Origin: Cryphonectria parasitica EP155
Taxonomy: Eukaryota; Ascomycota; Sordariomycetes; Diaporthales; Cryphonectriaceae
Reading direction: 5' to 3'
NCBI RefSeq assembly: GCF_011745365.1
Contig: NW_024468914.1
Coordinates: 3,126,228 to 3,190,227, forward strand
DNA: 64,000 nt
A program made the translations under genes and the position numbers. Shown here piece by piece: positions 1 through 10,300 of the stretch (positions within the stretch are counted from its first letter, which is position 1; each line of letters starts with the position of its first letter). The notes under the pieces are model-generated. The model saw only the letters and a list, made by a program, of their open reading frames with translations, was not told where the DNA came from and did no database searches.

Positions 1-1165
1 TGTAAAGTACATCGTTCATTCTATGTACTATAACTATGTTTATTGGTAACAAGGTGTTTGTTCCATCTCTCCATTCTAGTATGGTAGTAACCTTCTGTTA
101 AGACAGGGTGAAAACGACGCATGGAAGAGCGGTCGGTCAGGTGGGAAAATAAGCAAGAGCATTGACTTCCCAGCCCTCTTTTCTTTTCTCTCTGTCTGTC
201 TTCTGTCTCTTGCTTGGCAAATCTACTACGTCGACGAACACGCAAAGGCAATACCACGCGCAGCTAGCGCACAGGGAGAAGACCACATGCAGATCCTGAT
301 CGCTCGTGTGTGTGTCTGGTTATCATTTGGGGGTCGTCAGATATTCTTTACCCATCACCTCACATCGAGATCAACTCGTATCTGATGGGAAATAAGAAGG
401 AAGGAGGGGTGTGTGTGGTCCGCCCGACGATCTGGTGTTTGGCCCTGCATCGCTCCCCGTGCCGTGCCGTCCCCTGTTACAGGCGCAGCGCATCGAGATG
501 CAGGACGGGCTTTGGGTGAGGGGTGAGAAAGAAGAATTTAGGAGAGGGGTGTGAGCCCCTGGCCTTGTTCTGTCTTGTTGGAAACGGTCTGGGCATCTGA
601 ACATCCAATGAGTACCGAGTCCAGCTGGTTAATTCCTTGAACGTGGAATATTCCCAGTCGTTGTGGTTGCTGCCACTGGGATGAGTGAGACATGCTCGGT
701 GGTGGCTCACAGCCTCGCAACCCCTTCTGCCAACCCCCTCCCAAACCCGGGGGGTTTTTATTTTATTTTATTTTTTTTTTAAAAAAAAGAAAGACTCACC
801 AGGAAGAAAAAGAGGTAGAAGAAAAAAAAAAACAAAGAGAAAAACATTCAGAGGACTACAGGCAAAGTAAAGGAAAGTCATCAAGGGACAAGATGAAAGG
901 TGGCTATTACTCGACAAAAATTGTATAAATGAATGTATTCGGTTGAAAGGTTTGAAAGCTCAACCTAACAGCACAGCTAAACAACTTCCCCTCGTCGTGC
1001 TCCTCCAGTTCCAGCACTCACCCATCTCAAAAACATGACGAGTGCCTGCACTCAACCTCTCTCTCTATAAAGTTCTGTTCTTCTCCATTGGCGCCCCTTA
1101 CCTCTTCCCGGTCTCCTGAAGGGCTGTCCCCAGCTTCTCGAGTCTGTTCCCCCTAGTCCAGATCC
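1..1165. other. Intergenic, no gene recognised
   Basis: No supported gene. It holds a T-rich then A-rich low-complexity junction at about 760-840 and the presumed 3' untranslated region of the downstream minus-strand repeat precursor. The short ORFs here have no family resemblance. Confidence 0.6.
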
Positions 1166-2050
1166 TTACGCCTCCTGGACGTCATTAAGTAGGAGGGAAG
1201 AAGAGTTCCACTTCTCGCTGTTGAACGAGTTAACGAACGGGTTGTCGTTGATGATGAAACGCTTGCTGCTTGTGCTGGTGCTCGCGCTGGCATCGTCCCC
1301 CCCGTCGAGGCTACTGACGAGGTTCCCAAAGATACTGAGGAGAGTTCCTGGCAGCCCACCCTTGGGCGCACGCTTGCTGGTGGTGCTGGTGCTGGTGCTC
1401 GCGCTGGCATCGTCCCCCCCGTCGAGGCTACTGATGAGATTCCCAAAGATATCGATGAGAGTTCCCGGCAGCCCGCCCTTGGGCGCACGCTTGCTGCTGG
1501 TGCTCGTGCTGTCATCACTCCCTCCATCGAGGTGATTGACGAGTTGTCCAACAATGTCAAGGATAGTCCCTGGCAGCCCGCCCTTGGGCGACCTCGCGCA
1601 CGCGACATGCGGCGGGCACTCGTCAACACGGTGAGCCGGGTTGACATGGCCCCACGGCAGATCCAACAGATCCGGGTCCGTAAACGTCGTCGGCACCACC
1701 CCCACAGCCGTCGTCGGCGTGGTGTCGCGGCGCGGGTGGGCATGGTACGCATTGAGGCGGCGCTCCCCCCTGCCGACGACCGAGTTGCTGGCTCCCTCGT
1801 CGGTGGTCAGGTCCAAGTCCGGGATCGTGTGTTCAGGATAGAGCCCGGGCGGCGGGTAGGTGAACTTGGGCTGCGACGAGGGCAGCTGGGTGGGGATGGC
1901 GTTGATGGGTTCGGGCCACTTGACCATATCGGGGGCCAGGCCCACGGACGAGGAAGGGAGTGCGCCTTGTGTTGCCAAGGGGGAGGCGTGGACGCCTTGT
2001 TGGGCCACGAGGGCGGCGAGGAAGGTGCCGAAGACGTTTGTTGTCTGCAT
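1166..2050 (-). CDS. Secreted Kex2-type repeat precursor protein (KEP-like)
   Basis: A 294-aa protein with a single open exon. The start is placed at the Met that begins a typical signal peptide (hydrophobic core FGTFLAALVA, likely cleavage after VHA near residue 23); the frame is open upstream but that part lacks signal character. After a Pro-rich propeptide with RR sites (GERR, HPRR), three tandem units end in KR: residues 154-188, 189-227 and 228-264. Each opens with (S/A)PKGGLPGT, continues as an amphipathic hydrophobic segment (for example LLSIFGNLVSSLDGG), and ends in a Ser/Thr/Ala linker and SKR. A non-repeat 30-residue tail (265-294) follows. Dibasic spacing of repeated cores is the hallmark of fungal Kex2-processed repeat proteins, which release secreted peptides in the Golgi. 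The cores have no Cys or Tyr, so neither a disulfide peptide nor a Tyr-crosslinked dikaritin is suggested. It does not resemble alpha-pheromone repeats. The mature peptides' function is unknown. Confidence 0.8.
   Translation of the reverse strand: MQTTNVFGTFLAALVAQQGVHASPLATQGALPSSSVGLAPDMVKWPEPINAIPTQLPSSQPKFTYPPPGLYPEHTIPDLDLTTDEGASNSVVGRGERRLNAYHAHPRRDTTPTTAVGVVPTTFTDPDLLDLPWGHVNPAHRVDECPPHVACARSPKGGLPGTILDIVGQLVNHLDGGSDDSTSTSSKRAPKGGLPGTLIDIFGNLISSLDGGDDASASTSTSTTSKRAPKGGLPGTLLSIFGNLVSSLDGGDDASASTSTSSKRFIINDNPFVNSFNSEKWNSSSLLLNDVQEA
1259..1591 (-). repeat. Three tandem coding repeats separated by KR sites
   Basis: In-frame units of 105 bp (1487-1591), 117 bp (1370-1486) and 111 bp (1259-1369). 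Units two and three are close to identical at DNA level except for the length of the Ser/Thr linker. Unit one, the 5'-most in the gene, is more diverged (VGQLVNHLDGGSDD in place of FGNLxSSLDGGDDA). Confidence 0.9.
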
Positions 2051-3808
2051 CTTGTCGTCGGTGGGGAGACGAAGTTTTGAATGACAAAGAAAGGGAGAAG
2101 AACGAGGGTTTACAGGTAAGTAATATATTCCTACCGAAGAAGTCACTGTTGGTTCGGTAACAGAGTGAGCGTTTGCGTGTGTGGAATCCACTAGTCGGAT
2201 GAGAAAGGAATTTTGCTGCTACCGGAGCGTAAGCTGAAGATATAAGAAGAGCGAGAGACAAATTGCTGCCAGAGCAATGGAAAGTCGGAGCGAGTGTTCG
2301 AGTTCGATGATGAGGATGAGGATGTCTGTGGAAAAAATGGGTGGATTAGGACGGCGAGAGCCACGGTCCTTATACGCGCTCTCCCCTCGCTTCGCAAAGC
2401 ATCTTCGCATGCTCAACCTTGAACTTAGACTCATGAATTAGAGGACGGCCGCAGGGAAAGCAGCCCATGACAGATGAGCCTCATCAGATCCGGCCATGCG
2501 AAGTCATAGTGAGAGTAAACCAACCTTCCAAGGATGTGGTCCAGAGCGTTCACCATATTCAGCCTGCGTGGTGTAACACGGCCTCGCCCGAAACAGGGTG
2601 ACCGGTCCGAGATCGGGCTGCTTCTGCTGAGAAGAGGGTTTCTGAAATTCACAGCAGACTTCTCCAGCTTTCTCTATCTCTCACCTTGAAGGGCGGTCTT
2701 CCACCAGCTGCTCCTGCTGCAACCCTAATTGGACTGGGCCACTGCTATGAAGGCCCAAGGTTGCCTGCACTAGGGACGTCGGGGTGCAAAAGCGTGAGCA
2801 GACTCGGATAAAATCGCATTGCGAGGATATAAGCCTCATTCCTTTTCTTCTTGGCGTCAGATTTTCGTATTATTTCCGGCCCCCGGGGGTCATGTAATAT
2901 AGGCCAAATTCACAATTGTCATTTTGTTTCACACAGCAGTTTTTTCTCTTGGCGACGCTTACAGGAAATATACCTTAGCCATTCATTACATTTAGCAACC
3001 GGAAAAGACTGTTGTATTAGAGCGGCCTGCTCAGCTATGAAATCTAAAGGATGTGAGAATTGTGATCAGCTGAGGCAAGCAATCTCATAAGGGTCTTTAA
3101 GACGGACCTGCCCATCGTCTTCTCTTTCTTTCAATACAGGTTCAAAACTGGTCGGATGAGGCATGTCAGCATGGATGCGAATATCAAATAGCGACCAACG
3201 TATGCAATTTACCAAACCCCGTTCTGAAAAGAAGCTGACTGGCACGGGGTTGATCCTCAGCAGGGACATGAAAGACGCGTTTGATTCTTTGAAAGAAGAG
3301 ATTCTGGGGAATGAGCATGGTCTCAAGAAGTGTTTTGATTCTTGTGGTCTACTCTTTTGCAAAGACGTCACGTCCTGGGCATGACCATGACCATCTACAC
3401 CCTCGATTTCTCATGCAAGATTTTATGTGATCATGTGTATATTCCCCTGAAGACTAAATCTGATGCCATGAGAGAGAGCAAGAGAGTGACAGAGAGTTCT
3501 CCCTTCATAATTGGGAGATTACATGTCTCCGTGGCGGAGATGAAGGCAACAAGAAAGCGCAGAGAATTTGTCAAGGATTCTATATGAAAGTTAAGAAGAT
3601 CTAAATGGGATCCTCCAACTACAGATGCTGTCTTTAGTTGATTTGAGTCCATGTGTAGCATTAATCAGTTCACTCAATGTGCGAACCGGCCACACTTTGA
3701 TCATTCAAGGTTATTTAAGTATGTTGCGATGGGCCTGAATCGCTATTTGAAGTGGTCGGGAGCTTGAGACGTGTCTGATACACCTCGAAACCACTCTTGA
3801 AGAAGATT

Positions 3809-3825
3809 CCCCCCCCCCCCCCCCC
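3809..3825. repeat. Poly(C) run, 17 nt
   Basis: Uninterrupted C homopolymer in intergenic DNA, the longest of nine such runs in the window. Confidence 0.9.
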
Positions 3826-4392
3826 AAGGAAGCGGTGTTTCCTGAGCGTGTGGGTGGCAAAAGGTTGCTCAAGAAACGGATGCCATTTAAAGTGCAGATT
3901 GATGAACAACGTGGCTGGAACAGGAATCTTGACTGCCACTACTACTAATGAGGGTGTCAATTCATGTCTGGAGATAAAGGCAGCGGCTCTACAATCTTTG
4001 AGATGCGCAAGTGGAAAAAGCGGGCGAGGTAGGAACTTCTCCTCCATGAAGCCTTTACACTGGCTGCTGGCCACTTCATCAGCGTTATAGGCACATATTA
4101 TTTGACCTGAGTGTAGTCTAAATGATTTGCAAACCCTCGCTAGCCATGTGCTACGGCGCCCGAGATTAAGGATACATTAGCCTGGCCTAGTCAATTCTAT
4201 GGAGGAACAGAACAGTTCATTCGTTTCTTAGGGCGCCAAAGTTGATTTCTTCAACTGAAGATGATATGCTTTATCACCTAACTGGGTGGCTGATTGGTGT
4301 TCTTGATTCGATCTCGTCCTATGGACTGTTGTGTTCTCTCGTTCTGGCGCGGCACACCTCATGAGACGCTGTGCAATAGAGGGAAGAAAAGA

Positions 4393-4400
4393 TATATAAA
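4393..4400 (+). promoter_or_regulatory. TATA-like element upstream of PAC10
   Basis: TATATAAA lies about 350 bp 5' of the prefoldin start codon. It is a good match to a TATA box, but its distance from the ATG means the link to transcription is inferred. Confidence 0.3.
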
Positions 4401-4753
4401 AATAGTTGAAAACTGCGAGAGCAAACTTGTTTGACTGCTCAGCATAACTTCTAACCCGATTGTTTCAAGATGTACAGGCAGGTGTCTGCGAGATGCAGAT
4501 GTGGTGGCGCCTTTCCCCAGCAACTGAAAGAGGCTGTAGGTCTTCCGGGTTAGGGTCTCAGCAGAGAGGCCACCTCCCCGATAAATGCATCTACCTAAAC
4601 AGGGTCAGCCCAGTTGTGGAGAGAGCTGTTTGCCCCACCATCAATTGCCCACTGTGCAGTCGGTCGGCACTGAAGCTCTCCCATTGTGTCGCAATTGAAT
4701 TTCCAGTCTTTTGACAACCACGACCGCTTGGCAGAGCTTCCCACATCTCCAAG

Positions 4754-5806
4754 ATGGCAAGCAAAGACAAAGCCGTGGCAATAGGGTAAGTAGTAAGGAC
4801 CAAATACTGAATGGGAATGCAGAAGACGATGTTGGTTTACTGACCCGAGTCGCGCTGCTTCTACAGCAAAGATGCCCCCACCAATCCCCGCGGCATACCC
4901 TATGCGCCGTTTGTCGACAAAGTTGAGGACTATGTGTCTTCTCGAGCGGAGGTCGAGCCTACGATGGGAAAGTTCCAGGAGATGATTGCGTGAGTCGTCA
5001 CATTTACAAGATCTGGGGGTGTGCGAGGCACTGGGAGCTGTACAAACTCCAGAATAGGGCTTGCCTAGCTGACAAGCAGCATGTGTACAGGAAATACCAA
5101 TTCATGGAATCATCCCTACAGCGCAAGGCGATTGGCCTCAACGACAAGATCCCAGATATCCAAAAGACATTGGACACAGTCAGATTTCTGAAGACGAGAA
5201 TGGTACGCCCCCCCCCCCCCCTCGGGAGGCAAGTGATGAAGAGACATTGGGTATTTGCCCGAGAGGAGGGGGATAAGGAACACAAAGATGCTGATGAAGC
5301 CATAGGCTGAGTCCGACCCAATCGAGACGACCTTCGAGCTGAACGACACATTGTTCGCCAAGGCCGAAGTGCCACCAACGGACGAGGTGTACATATGGCT
5401 TGGTGTACGTATATCCCCCGTCACACCCTCTTTCGAACCTCCTTTGAGAAACAACCGTCGTGCGTTTGCTGAACAGGCTTGTAGGCGAATACAATGCTGG
5501 CATATCCCATGGACGAGGCCGAGACACTGCTGGATGGGCGGCTGAGCGATGCGAAGAAGAGCCTTGAGAATTGCGAAGAGGACCTGGAGTTCCTCAGGGA
5601 GCAGATTACGGTATGTCTCAGCACCTCTTCTTTCTCTTCCTCCTCCCTCCCTTTTTTCCTCCGAGGAGGTGATGCTGACTGGTGGGCAGACTATGGAGGT
5701 CGCAGTAGCCAGAGTGTACAACTGGGATGTGGTACAAAAGCGCAAAGAGAAGGGTGAAGAGGATGCTGGCACAAAAGACAATGAGAATGGCAAGTCAGGC
5801 GGGTGA
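4754..5806 (+). CDS. Prefoldin subunit 3 (PAC10/VBP1)
   Basis: Subunit of the hexameric prefoldin chaperone that captures nascent actin and tubulin and passes them to the CCT chaperonin in the cytosol. Six exons join in frame: 4754-4785, 4867-4989, 5091-5202, 5306-5404, 5485-5610, 5690-5806, giving 202 aa, the usual length. Diagnostic stretches are NPRGIPYAPFVDKVEDYVS near the N-terminus, the long coiled-coil helix KYQFMESSLQRKAIGLNDKI, the beta-hairpin part SDPIETTFELNDTLFAKAEV with VYIWLG, and the C-terminal coil LLDGRLSDAKKSLENCEEDL. The tail is Lys/Glu-rich. All five introns are short with GT-AG ends (donors gtaagt, gtgagt, gtacgc, gtacgt, gtatgt). Intron 3 starts with a 14-nt C run just after the donor. 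The minus-strand ORF overlapping the gene is a shadow. Confidence 0.92.
5208..5221. repeat. Poly(C) run, 14 nt, inside PAC10 intron 3
   Basis: The C homopolymer begins five bases after the donor GT of the third PAC10 intron (GTACG followed by C14). Confidence 0.9.
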
Positions 5807-7221
5807 GACAATTCTTGAGATTGAACCCCTTACAGAGAGAAATTTGTTCCGATATGACGGACAGTTTCTCCATTCACGACGCCCTCAAGATGTCAGCGAA
5901 ATGAGAGGCACAAACCCCTTGAAGTGTATCTCACAATGATCTTCGGTACTGTGTGAAGGACACCTTCATGGGAGAGCCATACATAGCGTTAGACGAGAGT
6001 TCCCAAGGGAATGAATGCAAACCATGAGGACTTCAAGCCATCCAGTGTGGTATTGTGGCTACCATACTCCTCGACCTGGCACACCGTGTCTGGTCTGATC
6101 ACTGCTTGGGTATGTTGTTGACTATACGAAATTGACGTCATCCTACCTGATGACAATTGTGCTGTCAGGTTCGCACTTGGATTCTTGGGCACGTGGGGGA
6201 GAGCGCGACAACTAATTATACAACATGGGGGTGACTCAAGGGATGCTCAGTTTGTTGGAATTAGATCTGATTGTTGTTGACTAAAGTGATGACCAGTCGT
6301 GTGTTCTATAAACATAACCTTGAAGCATCCTAATAAGCTGACAACTTTTCTTCCCATGCACAAGGTAAGGCGGAGCCCCCCCCCAACTTCTATGCCTTAA
6401 AATAATGAGAAGCATTTCACATGTGCCGGATTCTAGGACCCTGAATGGAGAAGGCTTGGAGGGGTAGGGTAGTAAGTAAGGCCTGGGTCTGTAGCAAATA
6501 TATGGATCTGCTCACCGCATGTTTATGTTTTGGAATAAGGATATTCGCAGCTTGCATAGGGCCATTCTTTTAGCTTTTGAATAGCAGACCTGTTGGCCTT
6601 TGAGAAAAAGAAAGAAAAGAAAAAGGAAAACAGGTCGCTGCATTTAGTTGAGCCTTGGAAAATTTGATGAATTTGAACCAAGTCCATGGCAGCATGTTCA
6701 AGGTGTCTACTCTATCTGCCAGCGTCTGGCTTGGACAGACTTGGCTGGTTGTGAGCAGACCCAGAGAGGCTTGGATGATTGGGTGGCAACATTGGCAATG
6801 TTTTAGTGTGTGGACACCGCCTGTAATATTGGTATGACGGAGGCTGGACACGGCTAGATCCCCCTCCCCACCAAACAAGCCAGCCTGCCAGCATCACAGA
6901 CAAGGGCTCTGAATTAAATAGGAGACCCGCATCGTGGAAGCTCTGTGTTTCCCTCATCTCCACTGCATCCACCCCTTGGTGATCTTTCTGGACAACTGTG
7001 TCTCTTAGACCCCTTTTGATCTTTCCCACTGCCGCTATAGATCTATTTTCAGCTCTGCAGTCAGAAGAAGGAAAAGAAGAAGAAAAATAGAGCAAGGAGC
7101 AAATCTTTTCTCATTCCTCTTCAATCCTAACATTTTCTACCACCCACACACGCTCTCTTCTTTTCTTCTCACTGTCAACACTCGAACCTACCCCCTCTCG
7201 TTGCCTAGGAAATACGCCAAT
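5807..7221. other. Intergenic, SEC14 upstream region
   Basis: Contains a 9-nt C run near 6376 and, at about 7100-7180, a pyrimidine-rich leader just before the SEC14 start, a common feature of strongly expressed fungal genes. No gene is recognised. Confidence 0.6.
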
Positions 7222-8603
7222 ATGGCTGCGCCTACGAACACTGGAGATATGCAGCTCGACCCCAAGTACGACGACTATGACTTCCCAGTCGTCGCCCCCG
7301 TCAAGCAGGACGGCCACCCCGGCCACTTGACGCCTGAGCAGGCCGAGAAGGTCAAGCAGCTGCGCGCCTCGCTGGAGCAGAAGGGCTACACCGATCGCCT
7401 CGACACTCTCACGCTGGTACGTCGCTGTTCCTCGGAGATCACGAGGCTTCAGCAAGACTCTTGGGGCTAACCTGGGCCATGTCAACACAGCTGCGATTCC
7501 TGCGCGCGCGCAAGTTCGATCTTGTTGCCACCGAGACCATGTGAGACCACCTCCTTTTTCCCCTCCTTGGACGAGAGACAGACACACTGGAGATACCGAT
7601 GAAAAGCTGTGAGACGGCTGAGAGATGGAGATGTTGACGTTTTCGTGCAGGTTCGTCAACGCTGAGAAGTGGCGGAAAGACACCAAGCTGGACGAGCTCC
7701 TGCCTACGTGGGAATACCCCGAGAAGGAGGCCATATTCAAGTACTACCCTCAGTACTACCACAAGACCGACAATGTATGTTTCTTCTCAGCTGCCAGGGA
7801 AAATATTGTTGGCCAGCCTGCGGGCACCTCGCGGCCATGGTGCCAAGCGGTCCTGCGCCTCTGGCACCCAGCAGAACCAGTAGCTAACACACTATACTCC
7901 TCCCCCCTCACAGGACGGCCGACCAGTCTACATCGAACAGCTGGGCAACGTCGACCTCACCGCCATGAACAAGATCACCACCTCGGAGCGCATGCTGACC
8001 AACCTGGCGGTCGAGTACGAGCGCGTGGCGGACCCGCGGCTGCCCGCGTGCTCGCGCAAGGCCGGCCACCTCCTCGAGACGTGCTGCACAATCATGGACC
8101 TCAAGGGCGTGGGCCTGGGCAAGGCGCCCTCCGTGTACGGCTACCTCAAGGCGGCGTCCAACATGAGCCAGAACTACTACCCTGAGCGCCTGGGCAAGCT
8201 GTTTGTCATCAACTCCCCCTGGGGCTTCTCTACCGTCTGGTCCGTCGTCAAGGGCTGGATCGACCCCGTCACTGTCCAGAAGATCCACATCCTCGGAAGC
8301 GGGTACCAGAAGGAGCTGCTGCAGCATGTGCCCAAGGAGAGCCTCCCCAAGGCATTTGGCGGCAGCTGCGAGTGTGAGGGCGGCTGCATGTTCAGCGACC
8401 AGGGCCCGTGGACCGACCCTGCGTTTGCCAAGCCCCCCAAGTGGGAGAAGAAGGCGGGTGATGCGACGATCGAGACGAAGCAAGACGATCCCGCGCCAGC
8501 GCCTGAGGTCGCCCCCGCGAAGGTGGAGGGGGAGGCTGCGCAAGCCCCCGTGGTGGCGGCCGAGGAGGAGGGCGCCAAGACCGATGCGCCCGCTGCTGCA
8601 TAA
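7222..8603 (+). CDS. Sec14 phosphatidylinositol/phosphatidylcholine transfer protein
   Basis: CRAL-TRIO lipid-exchange protein that keeps Golgi membranes competent for vesicle formation. Four exons (7222-7416, 7491-7540, 7651-7774, 7914-8603) join in frame to 352 aa. The N-terminal CRAL-TRIO-N helices contain [13 protein letters not shown] and [17 protein letters not shown]. The lipid-binding core holds [54 protein letters not shown] and the gate region [20 protein letters not shown]. It ends with [20 protein letters not shown], as in yeast Sec14. After about residue 300 a low-complexity Ala/Pro/Glu tail is added; such tails vary between fungi. The first ATG after the pyrimidine-rich leader is used. 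The large minus-strand ORF opposite exon 4 is a shadow caused by GC-rich wobble positions. Confidence 0.95.
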
Positions 8604-9205
8604 ACGACAGATGTGTGTTTTGTTGAACACCGAGCAGTCTGTGGGATGGGGATGAATAGAGGAGAACGGGGGAGTCGGAGGGGAACAACTCGTGTGTGAT
8701 ATGCGGGCTATAGCGCGGGTAGGCAATACGGAGACCATGGCCGGCATAGAGCATCGCAAGGTAGTGATATAATCTGTGGCACTACAAGCTGCCCTGCCTT
8801 TATAATCCTTGAATACAATGAACCGGGGATACGATCAAGGTCATAGAGAATTGGGTTCTCTCTTCATGCTGCACATCGTTTTCGAGCCAAAATGTGTCTT
8901 CATTTGGTCAACAATTCTTTATAGAGGCCTGTGTTCCTCTTAAGCAGTGAGGACCCTCTATTTACACACACCGTCGTTGACGCAGATGTCTTGTATTGTG
9001 GACATGAGACAGCCTAACCAATTATATGTTTTCTGGGTGAAACTCAGACACCATCATGGGTGCCACCTTGGTATCATATTGTAAGGAATCCCCCCCCCCC
9101 CCCTCTTGAAATTGACCTACGCCAGAAACGCCCTATAGATGCACGCAAAGGTCTCGTCATCCTCCCTCCCTCTTCCCCGTCGCCAGCCCTGCTGTCCTGA
9201 TATCA
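8604..9205. other. Intergenic between convergent genes
   Basis: Shared 3' region of SEC14 and the kinetochore gene. It contains a 14-nt C run (9090-9103). No coding signal is seen. Confidence 0.6.
9090..9103. repeat. Poly(C) run, 14 nt
   Basis: Uninterrupted C homopolymer in the convergent intergenic spacer. Confidence 0.9.
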
Positions 9206-10300
9206 CTACCTCTCCGTGACCACATACTCCCCTGCAACCCTCGCCCTCTCCATCTTGGCCACGACAGCCGGCATCTCCCTCTTCAGCCGCCCAAGCGTGT
9301 CAACAACCCCTACATACCCACGCCGGACATTCTCCCGCCGTTCCACCCGGCCCAGCCCTTCCAGCATGGCTTTATTGTTCGCAGAAGCAGCAGCAGCAGC
9401 AGCGACAGCGGGCTTGTCCGTGTCCTCGTCCTCCCCTGCCGCCGGCCCAGCCGCAGCCAAGACAGCCGCCTGCTCCCTGGCCTCCCCGAGCGCCGCCTCG
9501 TCGGCCTTGACGCCCTCCCAGAACCCGTCCGCGTATGCCCTCGCTGCGGCGGCGGGCACCCTGCGCTTCAGCGCGGCGATCTCCCGCATCAGGTCTTCTT
9601 CTTCGCGCGCGAGGTCCTCGAGGCGGGCGCGCTTGCGGGCGTCGAAGGGCTCGTACTGGACCTCGGGGCCTGTGTCGTTGTGGCCGGGCCTGTTCCCTGC
9701 TGCGGCGGCGGCGGAGGAGGAGGAATTGGGGTCGGAGAGGTACACGGCGGGAAAGGTGCGCGCGTCCAGCTCGAAGCCGTTGATGGAGAGGTTAGGGGCG
9801 GCGAGGGTGAAGGTCTGGTGGATGTACTGTTTTGTTTTGAGGCGGTGTCAGTCACTGTCGCAGCGCACACACACGAGCAAATGTCGCCAGGCAGAACCCC
9901 CAATAGATGGGGGTGGTGATGGGTAAAGGGATTGTTGGGCTGTATGTGTTTGGGTGTATGTATGTGGTGTATGGGTTTTGTCTGTACGAACATCGTTGAC
10001 CATGCCTTCGATCCTCACACGCAGCTCGTCCTCCTGTGCATCATCTCCTTCGACAGGCGGGAACGCGGCGCCAATGTGCTCAGCCGCGGCGCGCCGCACG
10101 TTGTTGATCAGGTAGGTCAGGTCCTCTGGGGACTGCAGCTCGATTTTGCGGTGTGCACTGCCGTCCATTGTGCCGTTGTTGTTGTTTTTACTGCTGCTGC
10201 TGTTTTGGAGCGCAGAAGACGAGCCTGAAGTTTCGTGTTGTTGTTGTTGCTCTTCCAGGATCTTTTTGTATGACGAGCGCCTTCGAGCTGGCTTGTTCAT
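9206..10300 (-). CDS. Kinetochore protein Mis14/Nsl1 (MIND complex)
   Basis: Two exons, 10300-9992 and 9826-9206, joined in phase 0 (donor GTTCGT, acceptor AACAG), give 309 aa. The first exon encodes a basic, Gln/Ser/Asn-rich N-terminus followed by HRKIELQSPEDLTYLINNVR and the helix around AAEHIGAAFPPVEG. The second begins YIHQTFTLAAPNLSINGFEL and carries the coiled-coil stretch ARLEDLAREEEDLMREIAAL. This order matches the Mis14/Nsl1 subunit of the Mis12/MIND complex, which links centromeric chromatin to the Ndc80 complex. A long Ala-rich, low-complexity loop in the C-terminal half is unusual and probably species-specific. The plus-strand ORF over the same bases is a shadow. The donor is non-consensus, so the intron's 5' edge is the weakest point. 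Confidence 0.8.

Larger units (their letters stand above)
2051..4753. other. Intergenic, divergent promoter region
   Basis: Separates the minus-strand repeat precursor from the plus-strand prefoldin gene. It contains the 17-nt C run at 3809-3825 and a TATA-like motif at 4393-4400. No open frame here has coding character; the 119-aa minus ORF at 3715-4074 runs through the C tract and looks spurious. Confidence 0.6.

Noticed and set aside
3853..3861. GGTGGCAAA, the yeast proteasome control element
   Set aside because: It lies about 10 kb from the only proteasome gene in the window, and filamentous fungi are not known to rely on this site in this arrangement.
3715..4074. 119-aa minus-strand ORF containing a Gly run
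   Set aside because: The Gly run is just the translated C17 homopolymer, and the rest lacks coding character.
7908..8759. Long minus-strand ORF (283 aa) opposite SEC14
   Set aside because: A shadow frame produced by GC-rich wobble positions of the SEC14 exon.
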